A DNA stretch of 35,297 nucleotides from Candidatus Muproteobacteria bacterium RIFCSPHIGHO2_12_FULL_60_33 (lineage in GTDB: Bacteria; Pseudomonadota; Gammaproteobacteria; Acidiferrobacterales; Sulfurifustaceae), in NCBI GenBank assembly GCA_001785195.1, contig MFTB01000024.1, positions 1 through 35,297 on the forward strand. The letters run 5' to 3'. The position numbers were made by a program, and so were the translations under genes. The number at the start of each line of letters is the position of its first letter. Position 1 is the stretch's first letter. The notes beneath the pieces are model-generated. The model saw only the letters and a list, made by a program, of their open reading frames with translations, searched no databases and was not told where the DNA came from. Of this stretch, positions 20,834-30,473 are shown one piece after another.

Positions 20834-21084
20834 GCCCGCCACCTCCGAAAGACTACGCAAGACAATTGCTCCTTGTTGTCGGTGGCCTGTGTCAATTCGC
20901 CGGTCGCATCCCCACTTCGTGGGGGGCGCCCCGGAGCGTCGCCCGAGGGACCCGCGCAGCGGGATCGGGCAGCGGAGGGGACGCCAGCGACCGCGATCGG
21001 GACGCCTGCATCTCGCGCAGCGGTCGCATCCCCGGAGGGGCCCCTGCTCCGCGCTGCGCGCTCGCCATCTCCGCGGCTCATGCC
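20825..21084. repeat. Insert between plsX and fabH bounded by a 12-bp direct repeat
   Basis: GCGGCTCATGCC at 20825-20836 and 21073-21084. Internal 13-bp direct repeat CGGTCGCATCCCC at 20901-20913 and 21021-21033. Confidence 0.6.
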
Positions 21085-22106
21085 ACTACACCCTTTTCCG
21101 CCATTGCCGCGAGCTCGCGCCCGATGCGTTCGGGTACGTTATTTTTTACTTCGGCGAGCGCCTCGAGGATGGCGTGCTCGAAGGCGAACGCATCGGCCCC
21201 ACCGTGGCTCTTGATGACGGTTCCATTCAGGCCGATGAAGGTGGCACCGTTGTAACGGCGTGGGTCCACGCGTTTTTTGAACGCGTGCAGCACCGGCAGC
21301 GCGACCAGCGCGGACAGTTTCGTGAGCAGGTTGCGCTTGAATTCCTGCTTGATGAAATGGGTGATCATGCGCGCCAGCCCCTCGCTGGTCTTGAGCATGA
21401 TATTGCCGACAAAACCGTCACACACGATCACATCCAGGTCGCCAGTATAGATCTCATCGCCTTCGACGAAACCGGCATAGTTGAGACAACTGGAACGCAA
21501 CAGTTCATGCGTCTTCTTGACGATCTCATTTCCCTTGATGTCTTCCTCGCCCACGTTGAGCAGTCCCACGCGCGGGCGCGTCTTGCCCTCCAGCGCGCTG
21601 ACCAGGATTGAGCCCATGATGGCAAACTGCAGCAGCTGTTCCGGCGTGCAATCCACGTTGGCGCCCAGGTCGAGTACGTGCACATGATCGTGCATGGTTG
21701 GCAGCGTCGTGATGATCGCCGGCCGGTCGATACCCGGCAGGGTCTTGAGCACAAAGCGCCCGGTCGCCATGAGCGCACCGGTGTTGCCGGCGGATACGGC
21801 CGCCTGGGCCGCTCCCTCCTTCACCAAGTTGATAGCCACGCGCATGGAAGAATCTTTCTTGTTGCGCAGGGCCTGGGCGGGAGGTTCGTCCATGCCGACG
21901 ATTTCAGAGGCGTGATGGACGGTAAACTGGTCGCTCGCGGCCGCGTGATGGCGCCTGAGTTCGGTTTCGACGGCCTCACGCTGGCCAACGAGAATGAGCT
22001 TCAACGCCGGTTGATGTTTCAGCGTCTGGAGGGCCGCGGGCACGGTGACACCGACACCGTGATCGCCCCCCATGGCGTCGAGGGCAATCGTGATCATGTC
22101 CGTCAA
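21078..22106 (-). CDS. plsX: Phosphate acyltransferase
   Basis: [65 protein letters not shown]. Confidence 0.96.
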   Translation of the reverse strand: MTDMITIALDAMGGDHGVGVTVPAALQTLKHQPALKLILVGQREAVETELRRHHAAASDQFTVHHASEIVGMDEPPAQALRNKKDSSMRVAINLVKEGAAQAAVSAGNTGALMATGRFVLKTLPGIDRPAIITTLPTMHDHVHVLDLGANVDCTPEQLLQFAIMGSILVSALEGKTRPRVGLLNVGEEDIKGNEIVKKTHELLRSSCLNYAGFVEGDEIYTGDLDVIVCDGFVGNIMLKTSEGLARMITHFIKQEFKRNLLTKLSALVALPVLHAFKKRVDPRRYNGATFIGLNGTVIKSHGGADAFAFEHAILEALAEVKNNVPERIGRELAAMAEKGVVA

Positions 22107-22136
22107 TTCCCTGTACGGTTCCGGTTCAAGCCGGAA

Positions 22137-22316
22137 CTATTCCGCTTTAGTGTCCAGCACCTTGCGGCCGCGGTAATAACCGTCGGCGGTGACATGATGC
22201 CGGCGATGCGTCTCGCCGCTCGTCTTGTCGACCGAAAGTGCCGACTTCTTGAGTGCGTCATGTGAACGACGCATACCGCGGCGTGAAGGTGATACTCGGC
22301 TTTTCTGTACGGCCAT
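22137..22316 (-). CDS. rpmF: 50S ribosomal protein L32
   Basis: Hand-translated 59 aa: [59 protein letters not shown]. Below the ORF-track size limit. Confidence 0.97.
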   Translation of the reverse strand: MAVQKSRVSPSRRGMRRSHDALKKSALSVDKTSGETHRRHHVTADGYYRGRKVLDTKAE

Positions 22317-22348
22317 GGTAAATCCTCGTCAATTAAAAATAATCGGCA

Positions 22349-22897
22349 CTATTTTGTCTTCTTCAATCTGCTTAGAACTGAAAACGGGCTCTTCCCGCCG
22401 CGTCCAACATGATCTGAAGCGGCGCTGGCGACGCTCGCGGCATGGACCCTGGCCGGGCACCGGTCCGGTTCGTGCATCGGCACCATCGGCAAGGCCAGCA
22501 GCAATTCGTCCTCGACCAAGCCGCTCAATGACAGCGGTTTGTCCGCCACCAGGATATCAGCGTCGCCCTCCTGCCGCTCCAGACGCTCTCCCGACTTCAG
22601 CAGGATGAGCCATGGCGCGGCCTTGAGCTCCAGATCCATCGCTTCCAGACAGCGCTGGCAGGTCACTCGCAGGTGCGCGCGCAGCGCACCGTGCACGATA
22701 AATATCTTCTCGCCTTCCTGCCGCTCAAAGGCAAGATCGACCATGACGTCGCCCGAACCTTCCAGACTGCCTTGCGCGAGGCGCGGCATGCTCTGCAGCG
22801 GGAGCGTGCCGGTCAGATACGCGCCCCTTTCCGCGAGCTGGATCGGATCTATGGTCCCCGGTAAATGCCCGTGTGACTCTTTCCAGGATGACGCCAT
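22349..22897 (-). CDS. yceD: YceD/DUF177 family protein
   Basis: 182 aa, VHGALRAHLRVTCQRCLEAMDLEL...SLSGLVEDELLLALPMVPMH; directly upstream of rpmF. Confidence 0.92.
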   Translation of the reverse strand: MASSWKESHGHLPGTIDPIQLAERGAYLTGTLPLQSMPRLAQGSLEGSGDVMVDLAFERQEGEKIFIVHGALRAHLRVTCQRCLEAMDLELKAAPWLILLKSGERLERQEGDADILVADKPLSLSGLVEDELLLALPMVPMHEPDRCPARVHAASVASAASDHVGRGGKSPFSVLSRLKKTK

Positions 22898-22987
22898 GAT
22901 ACCCTCACAGAATCGGTCGTATCCGTTGCGGGCTTAACCTCCGGAATCGGACGGTTTTGCGGGCAGGCGGCCAGATACAGGCCGCGC

Positions 22988-23016
22988 ATCATATATTTGC
23001 TGCAAACTTGTGTCAA
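22988..23016 (-). promoter_or_regulatory. Sigma-70 promoter for the yceD-rpmF-plsX-fab operon
   Basis: Minus strand TTGACA-N17-TATGAT. Confidence 0.75.
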
Positions 23017-23054
23017 AATAGGGTTTTAGACGCATCAGCAGGCAGTAAATGTTA

Positions 23055-23083
23055 TTGACAGTACCGCCCCCTTTCCGTACAAA
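23055..23083 (+). promoter_or_regulatory. Sigma-70 promoter for the pyruvate carboxylase operon
   Basis: TTGACA-N17-TACAAA, upstream of the biotin carboxylase gene. Confidence 0.6.
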
Positions 23084-23137
23084 ACGAGGCACAGCGCCAT
23101 GGCGGGCGCCGGCAGGTCAGCTCAGCGGAGTTTCAGC

Positions 23138-24556
<1,419 letters not shown>

Positions 24557-24572
24557 GAGACGAGCGACATCC

Positions 24573-26414
24573 ATGGCGTCCTCATCAAAGAAAGTTCATG
24601 TCACCGAAGTGGTGCTGCGCGACGCGCACCAGTCGCTGCTCGCGACGCGCATGCGCACCGAGGACATGCTGCCGATCTGCGACAAGCTCGACAAGGCCGG
24701 TTACTGGTCGCTCGAGGCCTGGGGCGGCGCCACCTTCGACGCCTGCCTGCGTTTCCTGAAGGAAGACCCGTGGGAGCGTCTGCGCAAGCTGAAACAGGCG
24801 CTGCCCAAAACGCCGATTCAGATGCTGCTGCGCGGCCAGAACCTGCTCGGCTACCGCCACTATTCCGACGACGTGGTTGAGGCCTTCGTGAAGAAGTCGG
24901 CGGAATGCGGTGTGGACGTGTTCCGCATCTTCGACGCCATGAACGACATGCGCAACATCGAGGTCTCGGTCAAGGCCGTGCTCAAGGCCGGGAAGCACGC
25001 GCAAGGCGCGATCTGCTACACCACCAGCCCGGTGCACACCACCGGACATTTCGTCGACATGGCGCGCCAGATGGAAAAAATGGGCTGCCAGTCCATCGCC
25101 ATGAAGGACATGGCCGGCCTGATCACGCCGGCGCGCACGGTCGAGCTGTTCGCGGCGCTGTCCAAGGCGGTCAAGGTACCGCTCGCGTTCCACTCGCACA
25201 CCACCGTCGGCATGGCCAACATCAGCATGTACCTCGCGGTCGAAAACGGCGCGCGCCACGTGGACACGGCGATATCGTCCCTTTCCTGGGGCACCAGCCA
25301 TTCGCCGACCGAAAGCATGGTGGTGGCGTTCCAGAACACGCCCTACGACACCGGCCTGAAGCTGGAGCTGCTGCAGGAGATCGGATTCTATTTCCGCGCG
25401 GTGCGCAAGAAGTATCACCAGTTCGAAAGCGAGTACGCCGAGATCGACACCCGCGTGATAGTCAACCAGGTGCCGGGCGGCATGATCTCGAACCTGTCGA
25501 ACCAGCTCAAGGAACAGGGCGCGTTGAACCGCATGAACGAGGTGCTGGCGGAAATCCCGCGCGTGCGCGAGGACCTGGGCTTCCCGCCGCTGGTGACGCC
25601 GACGTCGCAGATCGTCGGCACCCAGGCCGTGCTTAACGTGCTCACCGGCAAACGCTACAAGAGCATCACCAACGAGGTGAAGCTCTATCTTCAGGGCCGC
25701 TATGGAAAAGCGCCGGGCAAGATCAATGAGACCGTGCGCAACATGGCCATCGGTGACGAAGAGGTCATCACCTGCCGTCCGGCGGACAAGCTCAAGCCCG
25801 AGATGCACCGTCTGCGCGATGAAATCGGCGAGCTCGCCAGGAGCGAGGAAGACGTGCTCACCTACGCGATGTTCCCCGAAATCGGGCGCAAGTTCCTCGA
25901 GGAGCGCGCCGCCGGCACCCTCAAGCCGGAGGAACTCAAGCCGCCGAAATCCGCCGAGGCCGCCAGCCTGCCGGCCTACGCGCCGACGGATTTCAACGTC
26001 ACGATGCACGGTGAGACCTATCACATCCGTGTCACCGGCGCCGGACACAAGACCGAGGAACAGCGTCCATTCTTCGTTTCGGTCGACGGCGTGCCGGAGC
26101 AGATTCTCATTGAAACGCTCACCGAGACCGTGCCGACCGAGGCCGGCATGGTGGACACGCGTCGTGCCTCCAGGGGATCGAAGCGGCCGAAGGCGTCGAA
26201 GGAAGGACATGTCACCAGCTCCATGCCCGGCACCATCGTGGACATCCTGGTCAAGGCCGGCGCCAAGGTGAAGGCCGGCGACCCGGTGCTGGTGATCGAG
26301 GCCATGAAAATGGAAAACGAGGTTCCGGCGCCGGTCACCGGCATGGTCAAGGCGGTGAACGTCGCCAAGGGCGACAGCGTCAACCCTGACGAGGCGCTGG
26401 TCGAGATAGAATAA
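24573..26414 (+). CDS. pycB: Carboxyltransferase plus biotin carrier subunit (PycB/OadA type)
   Basis: VTEVVLRDAHQSLLATRMRTEDML, WGGATFDACLRFLKEDPWERLR, MLLRGQNLLGYRHY. C-terminal biotinyl motif VIEAMKMENEVPAP. Confidence 0.92.
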   Translation: MASSSKKVHVTEVVLRDAHQSLLATRMRTEDMLPICDKLDKAGYWSLEAWGGATFDACLRFLKEDPWERLRKLKQALPKTPIQMLLRGQNLLGYRHYSDDVVEAFVKKSAECGVDVFRIFDAMNDMRNIEVSVKAVLKAGKHAQGAICYTTSPVHTTGHFVDMARQMEKMGCQSIAMKDMAGLITPARTVELFAALSKAVKVPLAFHSHTTVGMANISMYLAVENGARHVDTAISSLSWGTSHSPTESMVVAFQNTPYDTGLKLELLQEIGFYFRAVRKKYHQFESEYAEIDTRVIVNQVPGGMISNLSNQLKEQGALNRMNEVLAEIPRVREDLGFPPLVTPTSQIVGTQAVLNVLTGKRYKSITNEVKLYLQGRYGKAPGKINETVRNMAIGDEEVITCRPADKLKPEMHRLRDEIGELARSEEDVLTYAMFPEIGRKFLEERAAGTLKPEELKPPKSAEAASLPAYAPTDFNVTMHGETYHIRVTGAGHKTEEQRPFFVSVDGVPEQILIETLTETVPTEAGMVDTRRASRGSKRPKASKEGHVTSSMPGTIVDILVKAGAKVKAGDPVLVIEAMKMENEVPAPVTGMVKAVNVAKGDSVNPDEALVEIE

Positions 26415-26424
26415 TATTTTCTTC

Positions 26425-26528
26425 ACGCAGATAAACGCAGATGATGAATACAGAAGAACTCAGATTTGTAAATTCACATTTCAGAAAATCCGCGTTTATC
26501 TGAGTTTTCATCTGCGTTCATCTGCGGT
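26425..26528. repeat. R1 intergenic inverted repeat, copy 3
   Basis: acgcagataaacgcagat ... atccgcgtttatctgagttttcatctgcgttcatctgcggt, between pycB and maf. Confidence 0.88.
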
Positions 26529-26539
26529 CCCAATTTTTA

Positions 26540-27121
26540 ATGCCTTTAAAACTAATTCTCGCTTCGTCCTCGCCCTATCGCCGTGAGCTGCTGGAACGCC
26601 TCAAGATTCCCTTCGAAGTAATGGCGCCCGAGGTGGACGAGACGCCGCGTCCCGGCGAGACCCCGGAAAAACTGGTGGAGCGGCTGGCCATCGAAAAGGC
26701 GCGCAAAATCACCGGACAAAAGGCGGGTACGCTGGTGATCGGATCGGATCAGGTGGCGGTCTACAACGGCAGCATCGTGGGCAAGCCGCACAACCATGAC
26801 AAGGCCGTGGAACAACTGCGGTCCGCTTCCGGCAAAACCGTCACGCTCTACACCGGTCTGGCGCTGGTCAACGCCGATACCGGACGCGTGCAGCACGAAG
26901 TCATTCCCTATCGCGTAACGTTCCGCGCACTCACCGACGCGCAGATCGAATCTTATCTGCGCAAGGAACAACCCTACTCCTGTGCCGGCAGCGTCAAGTC
27001 GGAGGGATTGGGAATCGCGCTGCTGGAGAAATTCGAGGGCGACGACCCGAATACGTTAATTGGTCTGCCACTCATCCGCCTGGTGCGGATGCTCGAAAAC
27101 GAGGGGATTAAGATAATATAA
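26540..27121 (+). CDS. maf: Maf/YceF family nucleotide pyrophosphatase
   Basis: 193 aa, LILASSSPYRRELLERLKIPFEV, LVIGSDQVA, SCAGSVKSEGLGIALLEKFEGDDPNTLIGLPLIRL. Confidence 0.95.
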   Translation: MPLKLILASSSPYRRELLERLKIPFEVMAPEVDETPRPGETPEKLVERLAIEKARKITGQKAGTLVIGSDQVAVYNGSIVGKPHNHDKAVEQLRSASGKTVTLYTGLALVNADTGRVQHEVIPYRVTFRALTDAQIESYLRKEQPYSCAGSVKSEGLGIALLEKFEGDDPNTLIGLPLIRLVRMLENEGIKII

Positions 27122-27130
27122 AAACGAAGC

Positions 27131-27225
27131 AACCGCAGATTAACGCGGATGAACGCAGATTACAGCAAGAAATAAACTCGAAGTTTTATGTTTTGATCCG
27201 CGTTTATCTGCGTTCATCTGCGGTT
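27131..27225. repeat. R1 intergenic inverted repeat, copy 4 (cleanest)
   Basis: Left arm AACCGCAGAT-TAACGCGGAT-GAACGCAGAT (27131-27160), right arm ATCCGCGTTTATCTGCGTTCATCTGCGGTT (27196-27225). Confidence 0.93.
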
Positions 27226-27231
27226 CCAGAA

Positions 27232-28215
27232 TTATTTCAACACTGGGGTGCGGCCGAGGAGATCGGTACCAATCGTCTGCGCCATGGCAGTGCCCAACCG
27301 CCGCGCGAAACGATCGAAGACGTTTTCGCGATAGGTGTAGTCGACAATTTCTTCCGCGCCGATCACCTCGCGTGCGACATAACTGGCCCCGCCCAGACTG
27401 TCCACCAGTCCCATCTTGATCGCCTCTTCGCCGGTCCAGAAAAGTCCCGAGAACATATCCCTGGTTTCCTTCAGCGTCTTGCCGCGGCCCTGGCGCACCG
27501 TGTTAATGAATTGCTGATGAATCTCGTCCAGCATCAGCTGGGCATGCTTGGCTTCCGCCGGCTTCACCGGCCCGAACGGATCGAGAAAGCCCTTGTGTTC
27601 GCCCGCGGTCATGAGACGGCGTTCCACGCCGACTTTTTTCATGGTGTCCACAAACCCAAAACCGTTCATGAGCACGCCGATGGATCCGACGACACTGGCC
27701 TTGTCGGCGTAAATTTTGTCCGCCGCCGCGACCGCGTAATAACAACCGGAAGCGCATACATCGCCGATCACGGCATATATTGGAATCCGCGGATACTTGG
27801 CGCGCAGACGTTTGATCTCATCATTGATGTAGCCGGCCTGCACCGGGCTGCCGCCGGGACTGTTGGCGCGCAGGACAATGCCTTGTGCGGAAGTACTTTC
27901 GAACGCGGCACGCAATCCTGAGATGACGTTGTCGGCGCTCGCCAGGCTGTCAGCGCTGATCACGCCTTCCATCTCGATCAACGCCGTGTGGCGCGCCGCC
28001 AGCCCCTTGCCGCCCCAGTTGTTCGACTGCGCGATGACCAGGATCAGCACCAGATACGCGGCAAAGAACAGCTTGAAGAAAATTCCCCAGCGCCGCGCGC
28101 GGCGCTGCTCGGTAAGCGAGGCAAACGCCAGGCGCTCGAGCAGATCGCGCTCCCAGCGCGGGGGGCGTCCCTCGGCGCCGGATGACACAGGGGCGGAACT
28201 AGTGTCGTCTGTCAT
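27232..28215 (-). CDS. sppA: Signal peptide peptidase SppA-type S49 peptidase
   Basis: IEMEGVISADSLASADNVISGLRAAFES, GIVLRANSPGGSPVQAGYI, GDVCASGCYYAVAAADKIYADKASVVGSIGV. Confidence 0.94.
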   Translation of the reverse strand: MTDDTSSAPVSSGAEGRPPRWERDLLERLAFASLTEQRRARRWGIFFKLFFAAYLVLILVIAQSNNWGGKGLAARHTALIEMEGVISADSLASADNVISGLRAAFESTSAQGIVLRANSPGGSPVQAGYINDEIKRLRAKYPRIPIYAVIGDVCASGCYYAVAAADKIYADKASVVGSIGVLMNGFGFVDTMKKVGVERRLMTAGEHKGFLDPFGPVKPAEAKHAQLMLDEIHQQFINTVRQGRGKTLKETRDMFSGLFWTGEEAIKMGLVDSLGGASYVAREVIGAEEIVDYTYRENVFDRFARRLGTAMAQTIGTDLLGRTPVLK

Positions 28216-28317
28216 GGAAATAACCTCATGAACCGCTATCTGAATTTACCAAGTGTATATCATCCCCCGATTCGAACAGGACGTCGCTATTGTCCCCGAT
28301 TAATCGAAAAAACGCCC

Positions 28318-29004
28318 TCAATTCGCGGCTGCGGCAGATGACGGACCGCTCGCCTGTTGCAACCACGCATAAACCTCGTGGAAGGAATCCAGACAGGCCA
28401 GCGGGCTGTGTTCCACGAGCAGCTCGCGCCCGTGCACACCATACGTCACGGCCAGGCTGTCCATGCCGGCATGGCGCGCCATCAGCATGTCATAGGTGGT
28501 GTCCCCTACCATCAACGCCTTGTCCGCCTCCATGCCGGTCTGTTCCAGAATATCCTCCAGCATGCGCGGATGCGGTTTGGAAAACGCCTCGTCGGCGCAA
28601 CGCGTGGCGCAGAAGAGATGCGCCGTGCCGGTATCGCGCAACACGCGGTCCAGTCCGCGGCGCGCCTTGCCGGTCGCTATCGCGAGCAGATAACCTTGCG
28701 CCACGAGCGACTCCAGCCCCGCGCGCACGCCGGGGAAAAGCGGCATGTCGGTCTGGTCGAGATGCAGAAAATGCCGGCGATAGCGTTCCACCACCTGCGC
28801 GCGTGTGTCGGCATCCACCTGCGGCAACAACGTCGCGACCGCCTCCGCAAGACCGAGGCCGATGACATGACGCGTGGCGTCTTCGCCGGGATGAGGCGCA
28901 CCCACATCGTCCAGCGCCGCCGTGAAACAGCGCACGATCTTGGCGATGGAATCCATGAGCGTTCCGTCCCAATCGAAAATAATCAATTCACGAGGCAGTT
29001 TCAT
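28318..29004 (-). CDS. HAD-family phosphatase (phosphoglycolate phosphatase-like)
   Basis: ELIIFDWDGTLMDSIAKI, AIATGKARRGLDRVL, SKPHPRMLEDIL, ALMVGDTTYDMLMARHAGM. Confidence 0.92.
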   Translation of the reverse strand: MKLPRELIIFDWDGTLMDSIAKIVRCFTAALDDVGAPHPGEDATRHVIGLGLAEAVATLLPQVDADTRAQVVERYRRHFLHLDQTDMPLFPGVRAGLESLVAQGYLLAIATGKARRGLDRVLRDTGTAHLFCATRCADEAFSKPHPRMLEDILEQTGMEADKALMVGDTTYDMLMARHAGMDSLAVTYGVHGRELLVEHSPLACLDSFHEVYAWLQQASGPSSAAAAN

Positions 29005-29962
29005 GCGCGAGGCGTTCAAGCAAGGAAGAAAGTTCGGCGGGAAGCGGGGCTTCCACATCCATTTTACAACCGTTCACCGGATGCATGAATCGCAGCCGCT
29101 GGGCGTGCAGAAACATGCGCTTCAGCCCAAGCCGCTGCAGGCGCCGGTTGAATTCACGATCGCCGTATTTGTCGTCCCCCGCAATCGGATGGCCCAGATG
29201 GGCCGCGTGCACCCGCGCCTGATGGGTGCGTCCGGTGAGCAGCCGGATCTCCATGAGCGAGGCCGATCCGAAGCGTTGCTGTGGCGTGAAATGACTCGCC
29301 GCCTCCCTGCCGTCTTCGGAAACCTCCACCATGCGCTCGCCCGACCGCGGACGGTTTTTCTCCAGCGACGCCCTGACCGCGCGCGCGCCGCCGCGCCAGG
29401 TTCCGGCGACCAGGGCGAGATAGCGCTTCTCCATCTTGCCGTCACGCAACATCCGGTGCAGCGCGATCAATGCCGGCCGACTCTTGGCCAACAGCAGGCA
29501 ACCCGAGGTTTCGCGGTCCAGGCGGTGCGCCAGTTCCAGAAATGGTGCCTGCGGTCGCAGTCCACGCAGGGCCTCGATCAGCCCCACGCTGACGCCGCTG
29601 CCCGCATGCACGGCCAGCCCGGCCGGCTTGTTGACCACCATCAGGTCGTCATCCTCGAACAGGATGCGCGGCAGCAGCCAGGCATATCCTTCCGCGGCCT
29701 CCGGCCCCCCGGCCTTGAGCGGCGGGGGCGCCTGTCGCAAGGGGGGTATCCGCACCACGTCCCCCTCTTCCAGGCGGTAGTCCGGGCGCGCCCGGCCTTT
29801 GTTAATTCGCACCTCACCCTTGCGCAGGATGCGGTAAATATGGCTCTTGGGAACACCTTTGAGGGTGGCGATCAGGAAATTGTCGAGCCGCTGGCCGGCG
29901 CGGGTTTCATCGATTTCGAGGTAACGGACGGCGGGAGTGGCGGGGTCTACGGCCTTTTTCAT
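28988..29962 (-). CDS. rluC: 23S rRNA pseudouridine synthase RluC
   Basis: GQRLDNFLIATLKGVPKSHIYRILRKGEVRINKGRARPDYRLEEGD, LELAHRLDRETSGCLLLAKS, LLTGRTHQARVHAAHLGHPIAGDDKYG. Divergent to rne. Confidence 0.94.
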   Translation of the reverse strand: MKKAVDPATPAVRYLEIDETRAGQRLDNFLIATLKGVPKSHIYRILRKGEVRINKGRARPDYRLEEGDVVRIPPLRQAPPPLKAGGPEAAEGYAWLLPRILFEDDDLMVVNKPAGLAVHAGSGVSVGLIEALRGLRPQAPFLELAHRLDRETSGCLLLAKSRPALIALHRMLRDGKMEKRYLALVAGTWRGGARAVRASLEKNRPRSGERMVEVSEDGREAASHFTPQQRFGSASLMEIRLLTGRTHQARVHAAHLGHPIAGDDKYGDREFNRRLQRLGLKRMFLHAQRLRFMHPVNGCKMDVEAPLPAELSSLLERLAHETAS

Positions 29963-29982
29963 GCCGGGGCGATAATAACAGA

Positions 29983-30012
29983 TTGCTGGGGAGTCCATTC
30001 GTTTGCTATAGT
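29983..30012 (+). promoter_or_regulatory. Candidate sigma-70 promoter for rne
   Basis: TTGCTG-N18-TATAGT about 460 bp before the rne start. Confidence 0.4.
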
Positions 30013-30473
30013 ACGAATGTGTACTTTTAGTGAATTCTTTGAATTTGACACAAGTGCACGAAATGCAACGGATTTTCGCGCCAGGTAAAAGCCGGCGCGG
30101 GCTCTACCGCACCGTTGCCCCGGCGCAGCGCCGGTTAGCGAGATGCATAAACGCGACTGGAGCCCAAAAAGGGTGACACGCCTCTCCCCTACTTCCTGTA
30201 GAGGCGTATGGATTAGACGCTCATAAAGCGAGCACCTGCCGACACACACAGGCAGACGACGCGTGGGACAGCAAAACTGTTCACGGCGTGATTAAAGTCT
30301 GAATTTGCCCAACCCGCGCACAGCATCAGGCGCGGAATCAAAGCAGAAGGCCGTCAACCCTACATTAGCGGTCTCTGCACCCTGTCGGCAGGACGACGTT
30401 CCGTCATGTCGCGCTGAAACAACAGCGCGGGCGGGATTGCGCGCCAAACCGGGCGTCGGGGACATCAACAACA

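Noticed and set aside
24585-26426. 613-aa minus-strand ORF opposite pycB, and the other long antisense ORFs (23255-24466, 2612-3601, 15974-17620)
   Set aside because: They mirror strongly supported coding genes in GC-rich DNA, have His/Arg/Gly-rich unlikely compositions and no recognisable domains.
26425-27225. maf orientation opposite to its neighbours as evidence of a recent R1-mediated inversion
   Set aside because: From memory, E. coli yceF (maf) is also opposite to rluC and yceD, so the orientation is probably ancestral.
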